Of a stretch of DNA of 64,000 nt, positions 1 through 12,402 are shown one piece after another; position 1 is the first letter of the stretch, and every line of letters begins with the position of its first letter. The notes under the pieces were generated by a model. It was not told the DNA's origin. It searched no databases and worked only from the letters and a program-made list of their open reading frames with translations. The translations under genes and the position numbers were made by a program. Source of the stretch: Sequoia sempervirens (Eukaryota > Streptophyta > Pinopsida > Cupressales > Cupressaceae); the NCBI GenBank assembly GCA_007258455.2, contig VDFB02270651.1, positions 699,418,217 to 699,482,216 of the forward strand. Reading direction: 5' to 3'.

Positions 1-660
1 AGGCCCATAAGGAAGGATTAAACTATAAGTGCTAGTCACAACTAGCTTCATTGATTGTCTTCTTTAGATTTTTCAAGATGGTTTTATTAGAAGCCTCAGC
101 TTGGCCATTGCCCTGGGGGTATTATGGAGTGGAGAAGCGATGTTTTTTATTGAATTTTTGGCATAGTTCTCGAAAATTTTAGTTCTTGAAAGGTGTCATG
201 TTATCTGAGATAAGGGCTTGTGGGACACCATAGCAAAAAGTGAGGTAGTTCAGGATGAATTTAGAAATCTGCTTCGCTGTGATGTAGGTCATTTGGATTT
301 CCTCTACCCACTTTGTGAAGTACTTTGTTGTAGTGATAGTGAACTTGTGTCCATTAGATGAGTGGGAGTGATTTTTCCAATGAGATCAAGCCCCCATTGT
401 GAAAAAGGGCCAAGGCATTATAATCGGTTGGAGCTCCTAAGCTGGTGCATGAATGAGTTCCCCATGTTTTTGACATTACAAACATCTTCGGACATAGTCA
501 TGAACTTCATTCTACATTGTAGGCTAGTAATACCTAGTCCTTAGCAGTTTCTTGGCCAAGGTCATACCACTAGAATGTGAACCACAAATGCCATTGTGTA
601 CCTCAGTTAAAGAAGTCAAAGCTTCCTCAGGGTTAAGGCATCATAAAAGGGTTCCATTGA
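1..660 (-). pseudogene. G1 integrase remnant
   Basis: This is the integrase of a gypsy polyprotein, which joins retroelement cDNA to host DNA. Translation of the minus strand in shifting frames gives the N-terminal zinc-binding region near 560-640 (HNGICGSH-like, with a later Cys-Gln-Lys) and a WGLDLIGKI-like start of the core. At about 55-110 it gives YPQGNGQAEASNKTIL, the third acidic-residue block (Glu of GQAE) typical of gypsy integrases. Several stops and frame changes interrupt it. It continues beyond position 1, so the C-terminus cannot be seen. Confidence 0.75.
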
Positions 661-892
661 TACTCCTACGGTATAGGCTATCACATAAGATAACAAAATA
701 GGATGACTTCTTGACAAATGTTCTTTTAAGCTTCAGGGTGATATCAATAGGGAGGACTCCTATTTTTAAGTAGGTGTATATGTCATGGTACCAAAGATCA
801 CTGGGACCAATGATTTCACACACAAATTTAGACTCTGGTACCTCAAAAGTTGGTACAAGAAGCTGCTCTACTAGGAATTCACGTTTATGGAC

Positions 893-1315
893 ATTGCATA
901 GGATATCTAGTAGTGATCTAATTGTTTCCATAACATCAACCACTTTGTTGTTTTCCCTTGGTATTTGCTCAAATATTATTTTGATGAGGAATTCCTTGAG
1001 ACTTTCCACCAATTTCTTGTATGGGGTAAGCTTGTCATCTTTTGTTTGGTATTCATGATTGAGCTGATTGATGATTAGTTGTGAGTCCCCATAGACCTTG
1101 AGTGCCATAACCTACCATTGTACTACAATTCAGAGTCCTATGACAAAATCCTCATACTGTGCAATGTTTTTGGTGCATGGGAAATATAGATTATATGACT
1201 TTGGGATGAAATATCCTTGTGGTATGATGAATAAGACTCATGCTCCTGACCCATGCTATGTGTAGGATCCATCAAAATATACTTTCCAATGATCTGGTGT
1301 GCTTAGATTAAATAT
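893..1315 (-). pseudogene. G1 second (archaeal-type-like) RNase H domain
   Basis: RNase H removes the RNA strand of the RNA-DNA hybrid during reverse transcription. On the minus strand the block starts with WKVYFDGSYT (first catalytic Asp). It continues with NIAQYEDFVIGL, where the expected AEYEA Glu is Gln, then VYGDSQLIINQL (third Asp), and ends with IPRENNKVVD (last Asp). The motif series resembles the extra RNase H of Tat-type elements rather than the domain fused to RT. Stops occur after YT, after GA and after GL. It lies between the RT-linked RNase H and integrase, the usual Tat/Ogre position. The Glu-to-Gln change means it would be inactive even without the stops. Confidence 0.72.
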
Positions 1316-1439
1316 TGACTCATCAAGAAACACTGATACCAATGGGTTTTTTGAATATATCGGTTCCTCTGCTAGTTGGTCTACAATTACTTGTCCTTTG
1401 ATGGCTTTCTATTCTACATACTCAATGTCATATTCTATT

Positions 1440-1740
1440 AGGATCATGACCAACTTAGCCATTCACCTTGTGAGTGTTGCTTTAGAAAGTAGATACTTTA
1501 GAGGATCTATTTTGGCGATGAGCTTTATTTGATGAGCCAACATGTAGTGCCTGAATTTTTGTGTAGCAAACACTAATGTGAGGCAAGCCTTCTCAATAAA
1601 TGTGTAATTTAGTTTGTGTCCCACCATGGTTCTACTATTATAGTAAGTGACACTCTCTTTCTCATTTTCATCATGTTGAGCTAAGAGAGCCCTAAGGGCT
1701 ATTGATTTTGCCGATATATATAGGATCAATGACTTGTTTT
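1440..1740 (-). pseudogene. G1 RT-linked RNase H (gypsy RNase H)
   Basis: An 88-residue open stretch (1,463-1,729) carries the hallmarks of the RNase H that follows gypsy RT: LYISAKSIALRALLAQ, then YYNSRTMVGHKLNYTFIEKA, ATQKFRHYMLAH and KIDPLKYLLSKATL. These match the usual order (substrate-analogue start, the SRTL..AE.NYTP.EKE segment, QKLRHY and DPLKYL). The domain follows RT directly and precedes the second RNase H. Family knowledge supports the call; the local translation shows the motifs directly. Confidence 0.85.
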
Positions 1741-1749
1741 GAATTAATT

Positions 1750-2640
1750 GGTGGCATAAAGATTGGTGGTGTTAGTAAGTACTCCTTGATTTTATTGAAT
1801 GCCTAATCACATTTCTCGCCCCGCTTGTATGTTACCCCCTTATGGAGTAGATGAGAATATGGGATAGCCTTATCTTCTAACTATGCTATGAATCAGTGAA
1901 TGGATTGGAGCCTTCCTTGCAAACCCCTTAACTGCTTTAGTGTCTATGGTGCTTCCATTTCAAGAATTTCCTTGATCTTGGTAGGTTCTATCTTGATTCC
2001 CCTCATTGATACAATATACCCTATGAGCTTTCCTGATTGCACACAAAAGACACACTTCTTAGGATTGAGCCTAACCTTGTATTCTTCTAGCCTGTCAAAG
2101 ATGGAGCTTAGTGCCTCTATGTGATCTTGATGCTTTCTTGATTTGGCTAATATGTCATTCACATAGTCTTCTATAGATTTGTGGATCATGTCATGGAAAA
2201 TTAGCATCATAGCTCTTTGGTATGTAGCCTCAGTGCTCTTTAACCTAAATGGCATCATGTTCTAGTAGTAAGTCCCCTATGGATAGTAAAATTTATTTTA
2301 TGTTGATCATCCTTGGCTATCATATCTGATTGTACCTTGAAAACATGTTTATTAATGATAGCATTTCATGTCCTGCCATCATATCCATAATCATGTCTAT
2401 ATTTGGAAGTGGAAAATCATCCTTAGGGCATGCTTTGTTTAGGTCTTTGAAGTCAGTGAAGATATAGATTCCCCCAATGGTCTTAGAAATAGGTACAATA
2501 TTTTTAACACACTCTAGATAATCAATTGATCGTATGAAGCCAGTTTCCAAGAGTTTCTACAATTCAAGTTTGACTAGTAATGCAATCTATGGATGCATCT
2601 TTCTCAAAAAAATTCTTACTAGTTTCACCTCTAGATAGAC
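1750..2640 (-). pseudogene. G1 reverse transcriptase remnant
   Basis: The minus-strand frame at 2,320-2,550 gives IDYLECVKNIVPISKTIGG, TDFKDLNKACPKDDFPLPN and then MLSLINMFSRYNQI. That last motif is normally LMDGFSGYNQ, so the catalytic Asp of motif A has become Asn. The frame at 1,944-2,258 gives MMPFRLKSTEATYQRAM and DYVNDILAKS. The YxDD box is YVND, so a second catalytic Asp is also Asn. LNPKKCVFCVQSGKLIGYIVS then marks the thumb side. Two of the three catalytic carboxylates are lost, both by changes equivalent to G-to-A on the coding strand. The two blocks are separated by stops near 2,260-2,320. Confidence 0.88.
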
Positions 2641-4059
2641 ATCCATATGATGAACCACAACCTCTGGATCAAGACCAGGCATGTTAGCATAGGTCCATGC
2701 AAATTTTACCTTTCTTTCTCTCAGAAATGCAGCTAGAAGTTCCAGTTCTTCAGTCAAAAGTGACTCTACATAGATGGTGATATGTGGTGTTTCCTCAATT
2801 CCTAGGTTGACTAATTTACATTTCTCTGCCAAGACTATCAACTTTTCCTGATGAATAGCATTATGGGGAAGATTGAATCCCTCATCCTTTGGCACCTTAG
2901 AGAGGTTTTCACCATTAGATACATCCTTTGTTTTTACTATTTTTGGGTCAGAAAGTGCCATGGTGTGGTTTTCACTTAAAGTCCTAGATATTACTCTTAG
3001 ATTTTCAATTTTACAACTAAGGGATTCAATCATTTCCCCACAGTATGCGCATGTGTCCAGCTCAATATCAAACCCTGATTTATGATCTCCACATGGTAGA
3101 GTATCTCGAAGTCCCATGAATTTTGAGAGAGCCTCATCATTTTTTAATGTTTCTAAGATTAGTGGTCCTCGTTGGTCATAATCATTGAGTTGAGGGTAGA
3201 TAATTTTTAGTTCATTGGTCTAGTTACTTGGCTCGGAAGATAGGGTATTGATCATGAAAAGAGAGGAATCCTCAAATAACATGGGTAGGTCAGTGACGGG
3301 GTCCTGGTCACACACATTAGTTATATCAAAGGTTTAGTTATCTAAAGGTAAATCTATGTACATTGGTAACTAATGAGGAGCTTTTATTTTTTTAACTAGG
3401 GCACCTTTGCCATGTATGGTTATCTTTGGGGGGGTACATCCAATGCTAAGATTCTTAAGGCACTTCTCAACAATGATAGGTTCCAGTAGGTCATTTCCAT
3501 TTTTCCTGAGTTTCTTGTTCTTATTGTAGCCCATGCCAAGCATTAACTGTAGTCCTTTGTTGTCATCATCCATGGGAAGATCAGGTATGGGCCTTTCATC
3601 TTGGTATAGCAGAATTGATATATCCTTTTCATCTACCACTTCTTGGCTTAGGTCCCCCCATCTTTTAAATCTAGAGCGGTCTGCTTTGAAGGTTTGAGAT
3701 GGTGTGTCAATCATTTGGGGCTACCCATGAGATCTAGGAGATTGAGGTAACTCTCCTATTACAAAGGAACTCCTTTCCATTTTATAATCCCCACACCCAT
3801 TATCCTGGATAATAACTTTAATATCATAGATGTCCAAAATAGAGGGTTTCTTTGTATCATAAGTGGAGGCTAGGGTAGATGGGTCTATATATGGAGGTGC
3901 AGGTCCCTCATCATTCTTCGGGACTTGAGGGATCTTGTAGTACTTGGCCTCTAGCTTCTTGCAATAATAGAATGGTTCAGGATCCCCATGGACTATGAGT
4001 TCTTGATTTTGATAAGGAAACTTAACACATTGATGGAAGGTGGATGTGATAGCTTACAT
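2641..4059 (-). pseudogene. G1 protease-RT spacer region
   Basis: Between protease and RT the minus strand keeps open stretches of 176 aa (2,587-3,117) and 114 aa (3,370-3,714). The first ends in LLAAFLRERKVKFAWTYAN, MPGLDPEVVVHHMDVYLEVK and LRKMHP, the conserved lead-in to the RT palm of this gypsy group (usually FAWSY.DMPGLD..V..H). The second (LSQEVVDEKDISILLYQDER; LGMGYNKNKKLRKNG) looks like the low-complexity linker seen in such polyproteins. No catalytic motif falls here. Gaps at 3,118-3,369 and 3,715-4,059 hold the same region broken by stops. Confidence 0.7.
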
Positions 4060-4345
4060 CCCATGGATCTATGGGTGCCCTAGGAGGATATTGTAAGGTA
4101 GCTCAAGATCAAGGACTTGGCATGTGGTTTCCATGATTTCCAACCCTACTTGAATAGGGAGTTGAATGGTGCCTTGAGAAACCCATTCTTGATCATCATA
4201 TGCCCTGATAGTAATACTCTTACCCTTTTCAATGACATCTTCAGAGAATCCCATATTTTTTATTAGCTTGAGAGTTCAAATATTCAACCCTGCACCTCCA
4301 TCCACCAAGACTCTTTTGACTCTTTTTTTATGAACTAGGACTTCA
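4060..4345 (-). pseudogene. G1 aspartic protease remnant
   Basis: Retroelement proteases cut the Gag-Pol polyprotein. On the minus strand near 4,280-4,310 the translation reads VLVDGGAGLNI, an active-site loop of the D-[ST/G]-G-A kind, followed by a stop where Cys is usual and then TLKLI. The open stretch 4,069-4,254 continues with MGFSEDVIEKGKSITIRAY, QGTIQLPIQVG, TTCQVLDLELPYNILLGHP and a final W.H-like block, the usual end of this protease (LPYNILLGRPWIH). The active-site Asp (codon at 4,300-4,302) is kept. One stop just after the active site breaks it. Confidence 0.75.
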
Positions 4346-4523
4346 AGATGGAGTGCATGGTTATGAGATGGTTGAGTTGGGAAGTCCTGATCAAAAAATT
4401 TTAGGAGATGTGTTGTGGTGACATGTCTGATCATAGCTTAGAATGGGTCTGGATCAAGATCTGTTGGGATGGAGGATGTAGCCAATGCCTTTTCTAGGAT
4501 TTCCCTATGTGCGAGTGAGATTT

Positions 4524-7500
4524 TTAGTTAAGTTCCATGATATAAATTTGGGTAGGGGTATTTTTTGATTGATCTAGGACATTATATCCACTAGGGGTGG
4601 ATTTTGGATTGACAGTGGGTACCTTAGGTGGTTGTGATGGTCCCAAGAAGATAATTCTACCACCACATGTGGTGACTCCATAGTCAGCTCTAGATCCTTT
4701 GATATTGACAACAGTGACCCAATCATCTAAGGATGCAACAACATGGTCATAAACATTTTTCACATTATTATACTTTTCCTTACCATTGTTGTTTCCTTTA
4801 TTGTGATCTGACATCAGATTCATGTATATTTTAAGATACTAATACCCTGTGGGTTTTTCAATGTTTATGGTCTTATCATCGATAAGATCTTGGATCAAAT
4901 TCTTAAGTCTCATGCAACTAGCTATTGCATGCCCTTTTATTTTGTGAAAATCGTAGAGATGTTTTTCATTATACCATGGTGATTTAACTTGACGCTCTTG
5001 ATAATTTTCATAGAGAGGGATTTTGATGAGATTTTCCTATCCCAGTTGCTGCATGACAAATTCTATCGGTTCCCCAAGTGGTGTGTATATTTTGTTTAGG
5101 GGGATATTTTTTCCTTGGGGGTGGTCCCCCTTGAGTATTTAGGTTGGTAACCACTTGATTGTTGGGTTGTTGTGATGATGTGTTGGCTTGTGTGCTTTTT
5201 TGGTTATTGAATTGCATTTGTTGATATGATTGTGTTTTTTTCCTTAGGGAACTGATAATAAATTTGGCATCAACAACACCATCATTAGTAAAATTCTTGT
5301 TCTTTTCCCATGTGCGAGGTTTTTCGTTGTAACTAGTTGATGGGAAATTATCCTTATATGTGGGTGTGCCCCTTTGTGCAAGAAGGGCTCTTTCAATGTT
5401 GAGCACCTTGGAGATCAATTGGTCATATGTTGTGATAAATTGCATTTTCAAATGAAAGGACAAGGTCCCTTCAAGATTGGCAATGATAGTACTAATTTTT
5501 TGTTCTTCTGGCATAGCCCACTTGCTCCTATTGGAATTGGATTGCCATCATTGCAAGAGGGATGTAAATGTTTCCCCCTTGGCTTGTTTTAGAGTGGATA
5601 GTTCTTCTAGACTCATTTCCATGCCTATGTTGAATGAATAGTTATGTATGAATAAGTCCACAATTTCTTGGAACTTCTTATTTCCAAGAGGAAGGCGGGA
5701 GAACCATTCCATTGTTGGACCAACCAAACTCTGAGGGAATAGTCACATTAAATAAGACTCATCATATGAAACTTCCATATAGTGGACATGAAATTCCCTT
5801 ATGTGATCTTGAGGATTTCCAATCCCGTGATACTTGTCAAATTTAGGTATCTCAAATCCGTGTGGGAAAGGAACCATCGTAATGCTTCTATTGAATGGAT
5901 AGGGGCACAAATTCCCTTTTGTTTTTGTTATTTTTCCTAATTGTAGGTCTAGCACCTATTGTGAGAGTAATTTTATCTGTGTAGACACATCATTTACGAA
6001 TTAAATGGTGGGATAAATGTTTTTTTGGGTGGTTTGATTGCTTGAGCGGGTGGTGGGGACGTAGTTTGTGTGTTTGTGAGAGGCTACTACAAGTTTTTTT
6101 GTGCCACCAATGCTTGTTGTTGGTCTTCCTGTTGTTGTGCCAACAATGCTTATTGTTGGGCTTATAGTTGAGTTGCTTGTTTTTGTGCTTGGTATTGTTG
6201 CAAAGCTCATTGATAAGCTTGTTGCTATAACAATTATTTCCCTTGAGCTTGCTACACTTGATACTGAGCTTGTGTCTAAACCTGAGCTTGTTGGGCGGCT
6301 TGTATAGCTTGGGTAGCCTATGTGGCTTGTGTTGCTTGTGCAACTTGTTGTTTTTGCAATAAAGATTGGGCTTGTGCTTGGGCAACCTATTGTGCTTGTT
6401 ATGCAGCTTGATTTGCATGTGATTGTGCAACCTGTTTCACAACTTGCATGGATTTTTGAGCTTGAAATTGTTGGAGTGCTTTTTGATAGGCTTGTTGGGT
6501 AGCTTGGAGTGTGATATTGTATTTATTTTCCATGTTTGGATTTGGTGGTGGAGGTGGAGGATTTAGGATGGTGTGAGATGGTGTGATGAGATTTTTTTGA
6601 GGTGGTTGTTGAGGTGTTTGAGTGATGATAAAGCGTTGTGTGGTAGATGGTGCGGTTGATGTGCTAGGTCCTTGGGAGACCATATTTTGAGATATTTAAG
6701 GTGTTGTAGATGGAGTGATGATTGGTTCAGCCATTTGGATTGGTGCCACCTGGTTTTGAGATATCAATGGCATGCTTGGAGGATTTGGTATGTTGATTTG
6801 ATTCATGATTGGCAGATTCTTTTGACTTGGTTGATTGAGGATTGGTAAAGGGGGTTTCCCTAAACCAAGGATTGGTGGGGATGTTGATGTTAGAGGGGGA
6901 AATGGTGGGAAGATTGGTGGTGTGTTTCCTTGAGAAAGTGATGATGAGGGATCAAAGGTTCCCCCTTTTCCAAATAGACCCACTTTTCCTTGTGAATTCA
7001 TGGGGAGAAAGACTTGTGTATCAAGAGAATATGTCAGTGATGTGGTGAAAGTAGAAGAATTGTTGGTGTCATGGAAAATGAGTGGAACATATGGATGCTT
7101 TTGGTATTGAAGGATGGCATTTGGTAGACCCAAGATGGTGTTTGCGTCTAGGTCTTAATTATTTACAAGGGGATGTGTTTGTAGAGCGTGAAGCAATAAA
7201 CTTCCCTTGGTAAACATAGGTTGACTTGGAGCATGAGATGACATTGATTGTATGATGGGTTGGATGACATTTTGGAAAGGTGTGAATGATATTGGTGGCA
7301 TAATCCCAAGAGGCTTTTCCACATTAGTACTTACATTAGAATTAGAGGGGAGTTTAGCCCCTTCCTTTGCTAATGCTAACATGTATTGCGAAGGATTAAG
7401 TCTCATCATTGTGTTAACAATCTTGTGGTTTTTCAGGATTTTGGACTATCTCCATGATTTCATCTTGAGTCATTCCTAGGACATTGTTGGTAACATCCTC

Positions 7501-7671
7501 CACTTGGAAATTTCCCTCTTGAAGATCTTGTGGTAGTTGAGGAAGGTTAATTTGGGGGTTGTTAGATCCAATGGGGTTGAATTCAAGTTTAGTTTGACTC
7601 AAGTCACTTGAAGTGGATGTTTCTTTATTTTTCTCCATGTATTTCTTGTGTTGAGATCTAGTTTGGACCAT
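4524..7671 (-). pseudogene. G1 gag remnant
   Basis: Gag forms the virus-like particle. I place the start at the ATG at 7,669-7,671 (MVQTRSQHKKYMEKNKE), because MVQTRSQ is a typical gypsy Gag N-terminus; an upstream ATG gives eight extra residues. A Pro/Ser/Thr-rich N-terminal part (6,400-7,670) is followed by a Gln/Ala-rich block (6,050-6,540). The Gag core at 5,480-5,955 reads HGFEIPKFDKYHGIGNPQDH, then MEWFSRLPLGNKKFQEIVDL and LEELSTLKQAKGETF. A basic Asn/Gln-rich tail lies at 5,008-5,514. At least ten stops and several frame changes break it. No clear CCHC zinc knuckle was found. Confidence 0.8.
6050..6540 (-). repeat. Gln/Ala-rich low-complexity array in G1 gag
   Basis: The plus strand shows a run of gcttgtt/gcttgtg-type words. 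On the minus strand one frame reads a chain of CAA, CAG and GCA codons (Gln/Ala-rich, probably a coiled coil or disordered spacer in Gag). About a dozen stops interrupt that frame, most of them TAA or TAG where Gln would be expected from the surrounding pattern. The long open frames on either strand here are by-products of this composition. Confidence 0.75.
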
Positions 7672-9538
7672 AAAATAAGGATCAAATTTCAAGAATATGG
7701 GAGGTAAATCTCTAACTCCTTAGGTTGGTCTAAAAATTTAGGTACAAAAAAGAAAAACTAGGATGTTTTAAGGATCAAATGGTGATGATGGGATAAATGA
7801 AAGATGGATGATGTGAATGATTGAACTCTTAAGAAAATTTGGAGGAATACTAGACTTTGGGACTTTCGGATTTTGGATTTTGGATTTGATTTGGTTTGGA
7901 TTTGGATTTGGATAATGAACTTATAAACCCTAAGATGTTGTATGTTATCTTGGAATAAACTCATCTAAAAGGTGATAATTTAACTAATTGTATGAGGAAG
8001 GATTCATCCACACACACACAGTCAAATAAGATGATTTTTTACTTTGATTTGAAGGATTACCAAAAGTTTAGCATGAATGATTTTTCCAAGATTCTATGAG
8101 TTGTTTGTGAGATAGGATTTGATTGATGTTTGGGGATGGTTGAAAGTGTTGATTTTGATCCTAGATGAACCTAGAGAGACTTTTATTTACAAGACCTAGG
8201 TATTGAAGAACATTTTATACTTCTAGGAACTTTTCAACCCTACAAAGTGAGATACTCAAAATGTTGGAAGAGAGGTGTATTTTGACAATAATAGAATGAG
8301 TAAAAATTTGGGTTGTCCATTGAAGCACGTTTGTAAAACTTATAGAGAAATCTATCTTTGACATGGTAAAGTGTTGATTAGAGTTTCTTGAGATCCCTTG
8401 GACTAAGATGCTTGTGACGATTGATAGACTTTGGTTTTTGGATATTGATCTCATGAGAAATCATTTGAAAAACCACATGTGCGGGGTTTAATTGTCTTTT
8501 TATCTTTGCGTAATGGATTATTTTTACCACATCAACACTTTCTTGCTTAGCTTTTCAAACTAAATGTCTATGTATCAATTCCTTTTCATTCCATAAGGTC
8601 CATTATGTGAAAATCAAGGAATCAAAGGCACAGTTTTCTGATGTTGAATTTGGAGAGAGAAAATTGAGATATAGGCCCAAATATTTAGAAGCCTATAAGG
8701 ATAGAATCCCTAGGGACAAGTAGTATTATGTGGAAATTTCAAAGGTATTTTCTCTTTGCAAAGGGTTTGAAATTTGATGACCTTGTTAAATGTTTGTTTC
8801 CAAGTTTCGATATTTCAAGCAATGTGTTTAATTGACTCAAAAATTTCACAACCCTAGGATAGAAATGGCCATAATTATTGAGTCTCCACTCGAATTTATC
8901 CAAACACTAGACAATGCAAAAAAATGGAGATTTGGCGACACTGGTTCCCCTCCACAACATGCTTCTCGGGACCACCAAATCTCAAAATCCTTAAAATCCA
9001 GAGCTTAAAAGGATTTATTTTGTTTCTATAATTGAATAGTATAGATGTGAAGTGGCTTAAGAATGACCATTATTGTACCAACAAGTATTTTAGGATTTGG
9101 GCTTCTATACAAATTGGTTTTTAGTCAAGGTAATCAGGGACATCACACCTTGTGAGCATCCAACAAGCCACTAAAGGCTTTATTCAATCCTACTAGGGGA
9201 TCTTATACTTTTTATAGTAGTACCCCATTCTAAAAGACACGGTACAGCTAAGGCCTACATACCATGAGGACATGACAGTTTAGTCTTATCCATTTATATA
9301 TCAGCCTGAGTGAAAAACCATTTGGAATCACCTTTGAATTAGTCTTAGGTAGGCCCCTCTAAAGGTAACAAAAGAGAGAGAGTACACTTGTAGTTTTATC
9401 TCCCAGTTCATATAAAGCACAAGGAGGGAGCACACACAATGTCTCTTTCTCACACTAGAATGATTTGTTCAATTTTAAAACCCAAATTTGAAATGTGTAG
9501 GTAATATTTTAGGCAACCAATGTCACCAAAATTCTTTT
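7672..9538 (-). other. G1 untranslated leader, no gene seen
   Basis: About 1.9 kb upstream of the G1 gag start has no convincing coding potential. A short (CA)n run lies near 8,013. Near 9,508-9,529 the minus strand reads TGGTGACATTGGTTGCC, which resembles a TGGCGAC-type primer-binding site, and a TGATTCTCAAG that could open the LTR on the plus-strand side lies at 9,539. A plus-strand TTTGGCGACACTGGTTCCCC at ~8,935 is a similar motif in the opposite direction. Without the second LTR neither can be proved. Confidence 0.35.
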
Positions 9539-12402
9539 GATTCTCAAGATTGTTGTGAAGCATGAGAGAATTGCATACGCATTCTAATGACACAAGTTGC
9601 AAAAAATATTACAAGACAAAGCAAACACAATTTCTTTTTAAATCCTCAAAAGCAATAATGAGTTCTTTCTAGAGCACCAAAACTTTGAGTGTGAAGTTGA
9701 TTGTTCAATTTTAGTCCTAAAATCTAAATTCTAGTATCTAAGATTCAATTTTAACCAAATTTTATAAAGCTTGAGTTGTAGGTTAATTTTAAGCCCAATT
9801 TAATCTTATTTGGTCCTAGAATAGGAAATAAAATGCAGAAATTGAAGCCCTAAGCTATTACAAAGAGCATTAAAAAATGCTTTTAGTTTTCCAACTTAAT
9901 TTTCCCTATTTCCTACAAATGTGGCACTGAAAGAAAAAATTGGTACTCTTTTGAAAGCAATAGAGGTGCTCTACAGCAAGTAGAGAGAGCAAATGCAGCA
10001 TGATTTTAGAAGTGACGCTCTACAGGAAGAAAGTTAAGATAGAAAAAATAGGGGTCGAATGTGACAGTGAAGCAAAAGTGACATGACAAAGGTGAGCATA
10101 TGCAGCACAACAAAGAGATAGTGATACTGTAGAACAAAAGCGACACTCTGGTGGCTCACAATTGTACGAAGGTGATGTCACGTTTTTGTGTCTACAAGAA
10201 ATGGAGAAATCAAGTAAAATTCAATAGGTTAGGATGGTCAGCCCTCCTATCACCAAAATGTGAACACCAAACCTACAAAAACTAACAAGAGATCAACAAA
10301 CAAGTGTCAAACATGTTAGAAAGATCAATCTAGTGTTCCCTATGAAATTCTTTAGCCAAATTCAATAGAAAACATGAAAACAACAAGAAACCAACAAAAT
10401 ATAGCATGCAATCTAAATAAAACTAGCTAAACCTTCATCCCATAGGGTGAGTGGTGCTCCTTTGATGTGGAAAGAAGCCCTTTCCCAATCCCTTTGATAA
10501 CCTTTCTAATTTTTTGATGATCTAAGTGTGAAAATGGCTATAATCTAGCTAAGAGTGCTTGAAAATGATGAAAATAGTGAAAGCTATGAAGTGAAATGCC
10601 TATAGTGATAATGCTCTAAGTTGTGGATCCATATTGTGGAAAGGATGCCTCTATTTATAGAAGCCAAGGGTTGAATAATGGATGAAATTGATGAATGTGG
10701 GATAAAATGAGAGCAAATGAGAATGTGCCAAGTGTCACAATTCTATTGGAGGAAGTTGGAGAAAATTTTGGGAAATGTGTGAGTGGAGGAAGATGGAAGA
10801 GAAGTAAATGAAATTGGTTGAGGATTTGAAAGGTTGTAAGAGGAATTGAATGAGATTTGAGAGGATGTAAGAGAAGTTATTGCAGATGTGAAAGAATTTT
10901 GAAAATATTTGGAGGAAAATTGAATGAGAGGTTGTTGAGAGGAATATTCCTTGGAATATGCCTTGGTGAGGGAAAATAGAGGATTTAAATAATTAATTGA
11001 AATTATTTTCATGTACAACCTAGTTAGTTGACCATGGGTTGATTTAACTCTCGAGGAGTTAAAAGTTGGAGGAATTAATAATGATGATTAGAAAGTTGAT
11101 TTAGGATTAATTAATCCAAAATTAATTAACTGGAGTGGATTAGGAAATTATGACATTTTATGTGATTGATTTTAATCAAATGAGTGCATTAAAAAGGGGA
11201 TTTAATTAAATGATTTGATTTAATTAAATAGGATGAATAATTAGTTAGGAGAAGGATGAATTAATCCAATAAATTTAGTTATTTGATTAATAGCTGAATT
11301 TATTGAATTTAACTAAATAATTTGATTATTTAATTAATTGATGAATTTGAAGTGGTTTAGGAAGAAACAGTGTTAATTAATCAGAATCAGATGCATAGTA
11401 TCAATCAGGACTTTTGTGTTGTCTCCACTATGTTGCACTTGGTTCATTTGGTTGAGGAAGTGTCTCTAGTGCTTGGTTTCCAAGTTCTTTCGAGAAAATT
11501 TGATAGAAAAGAAGAAATAGTGTGTTGTAGTGGTATTCAAGGTTGCAGGGTAGTGTTCTTGTGTTTCTCTTTCTTTCTTCTAGGTTGAATATTTTCTTAT
11601 GCACTTTAGATATGTTGATGGGAGATGTTTAGAGGTGTTGTATCCATAATTTTGTGTGTTGGATCACTATACAAAATAATTTGTTTTCACCAGAGTGTGA
11701 CTTGTGCATTGTAGAGGTGTTTGGAAGAAATATCTTTTCCCTATTATTCTCTATAGTTATGTTTCAAGTATTACTCTGAATGATTATTAAGTGTGTTGGT
11801 ATCTTTCCTTAGTCAATGTGGTTTGAGGTTTGGAGCTAAGGAAGTATGTTTCTTGAGTAACAATGTATGGTAGAGTTGTCTAGATGTATTAGGTGTGTAC
11901 TTTATTCAAGTGAAAGTTGTTGCAAAGGACTTTGTTGGATTTCAAGGTTTTTAAGGAATATTCCAAGAGTGTTTTCAAGTGAAATTTTTTTCCACAAGTT
12001 ATGGATAGATCAAAGGAAGTGTGTACTTAAAAGATTAATGGTGTTTACACATGTATCAACTGACCTTGGTGTTTACACTACTTGTATAGGTTCTTAGTTT
12101 TTTGTGGTAGTGTTGCATTGCATGTAAGGATGTATTTAGATCTTACATAAGGATTTTGGTGGTTCACCTTAATTCCTCTCCATCATGAGAATGTTTTGGT
12201 GCTGACATAATTTGAATTTACATGGTTGAGGTGCATGAATGACCAAGAGAAAGGTTTCAAGGTTGAAGATGATATAAATAAGAGTTGAGTTGTTGATGGA
12301 TTGAGTGATAGAAGAGATAGACAAGTATGATACAAATTACAAAGTTACACAATTGAGAAGTGCAATGTTATATTTCATGTGTTAGATTACTAGATTAGTT
12401 CA
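9539..12402 (-). other. Probable G1 5' LTR plus unassigned flank
   Basis: No gene is visible. On the minus strand a TATA-like GGCTTCTATAAATAGAG lies at about 10,647-10,663. The other minus-strand LTRs here have the same kind of box at 800-900 bp from their plus-left edge. From ~11,040 the sequence is very AT-rich (repeated attaattaa words). Where the LTR ends and any flank begins, anywhere up to the T array at 12,403, cannot be decided because no partner LTR is in the window. Confidence 0.35.

Larger units (their letters stand above)
1..9538 (-). mobile_element. G1: partial Ty3/gypsy (Tat-like) retrotransposon, cut by window edge
   Basis: Reading the minus strand from high to low coordinates, the order is gag (from 7,671), protease (~4,300), RT (~2,600-1,750), RNase H (~1,700), a second RNase H (~1,300-900) and integrase (660 to the window edge). 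RT before integrase identifies Ty3/gypsy. A second RNase H between the first one and integrase is the arrangement known for plant Tat/Ogre-type elements. Every domain is recognisable but broken by stops and frameshifts, so the copy is dead. The 3' LTR lies outside the window. The 5' boundary near 9,538 is inferred from a weak PBS-like site, not from an LTR pair. Confidence 0.85.

Noticed and set aside
5990..6502. Long overlapping open frames on both strands (His/Asn-rich and Leu/Val-rich proteins)
   Set aside because: They are other-frame readings of the Gln/Ala codon array in G1 gag; composition alone explains them.
8013..8024. Short (CA)n run
   Set aside because: Too short to be more than a simple repeat.
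8935..8955. Plus-strand TTTGGCGACACTGGTTCCCC resembling a PBS
   Set aside because: No LTR ends before it and no plus-strand element follows; G1 runs the other way.
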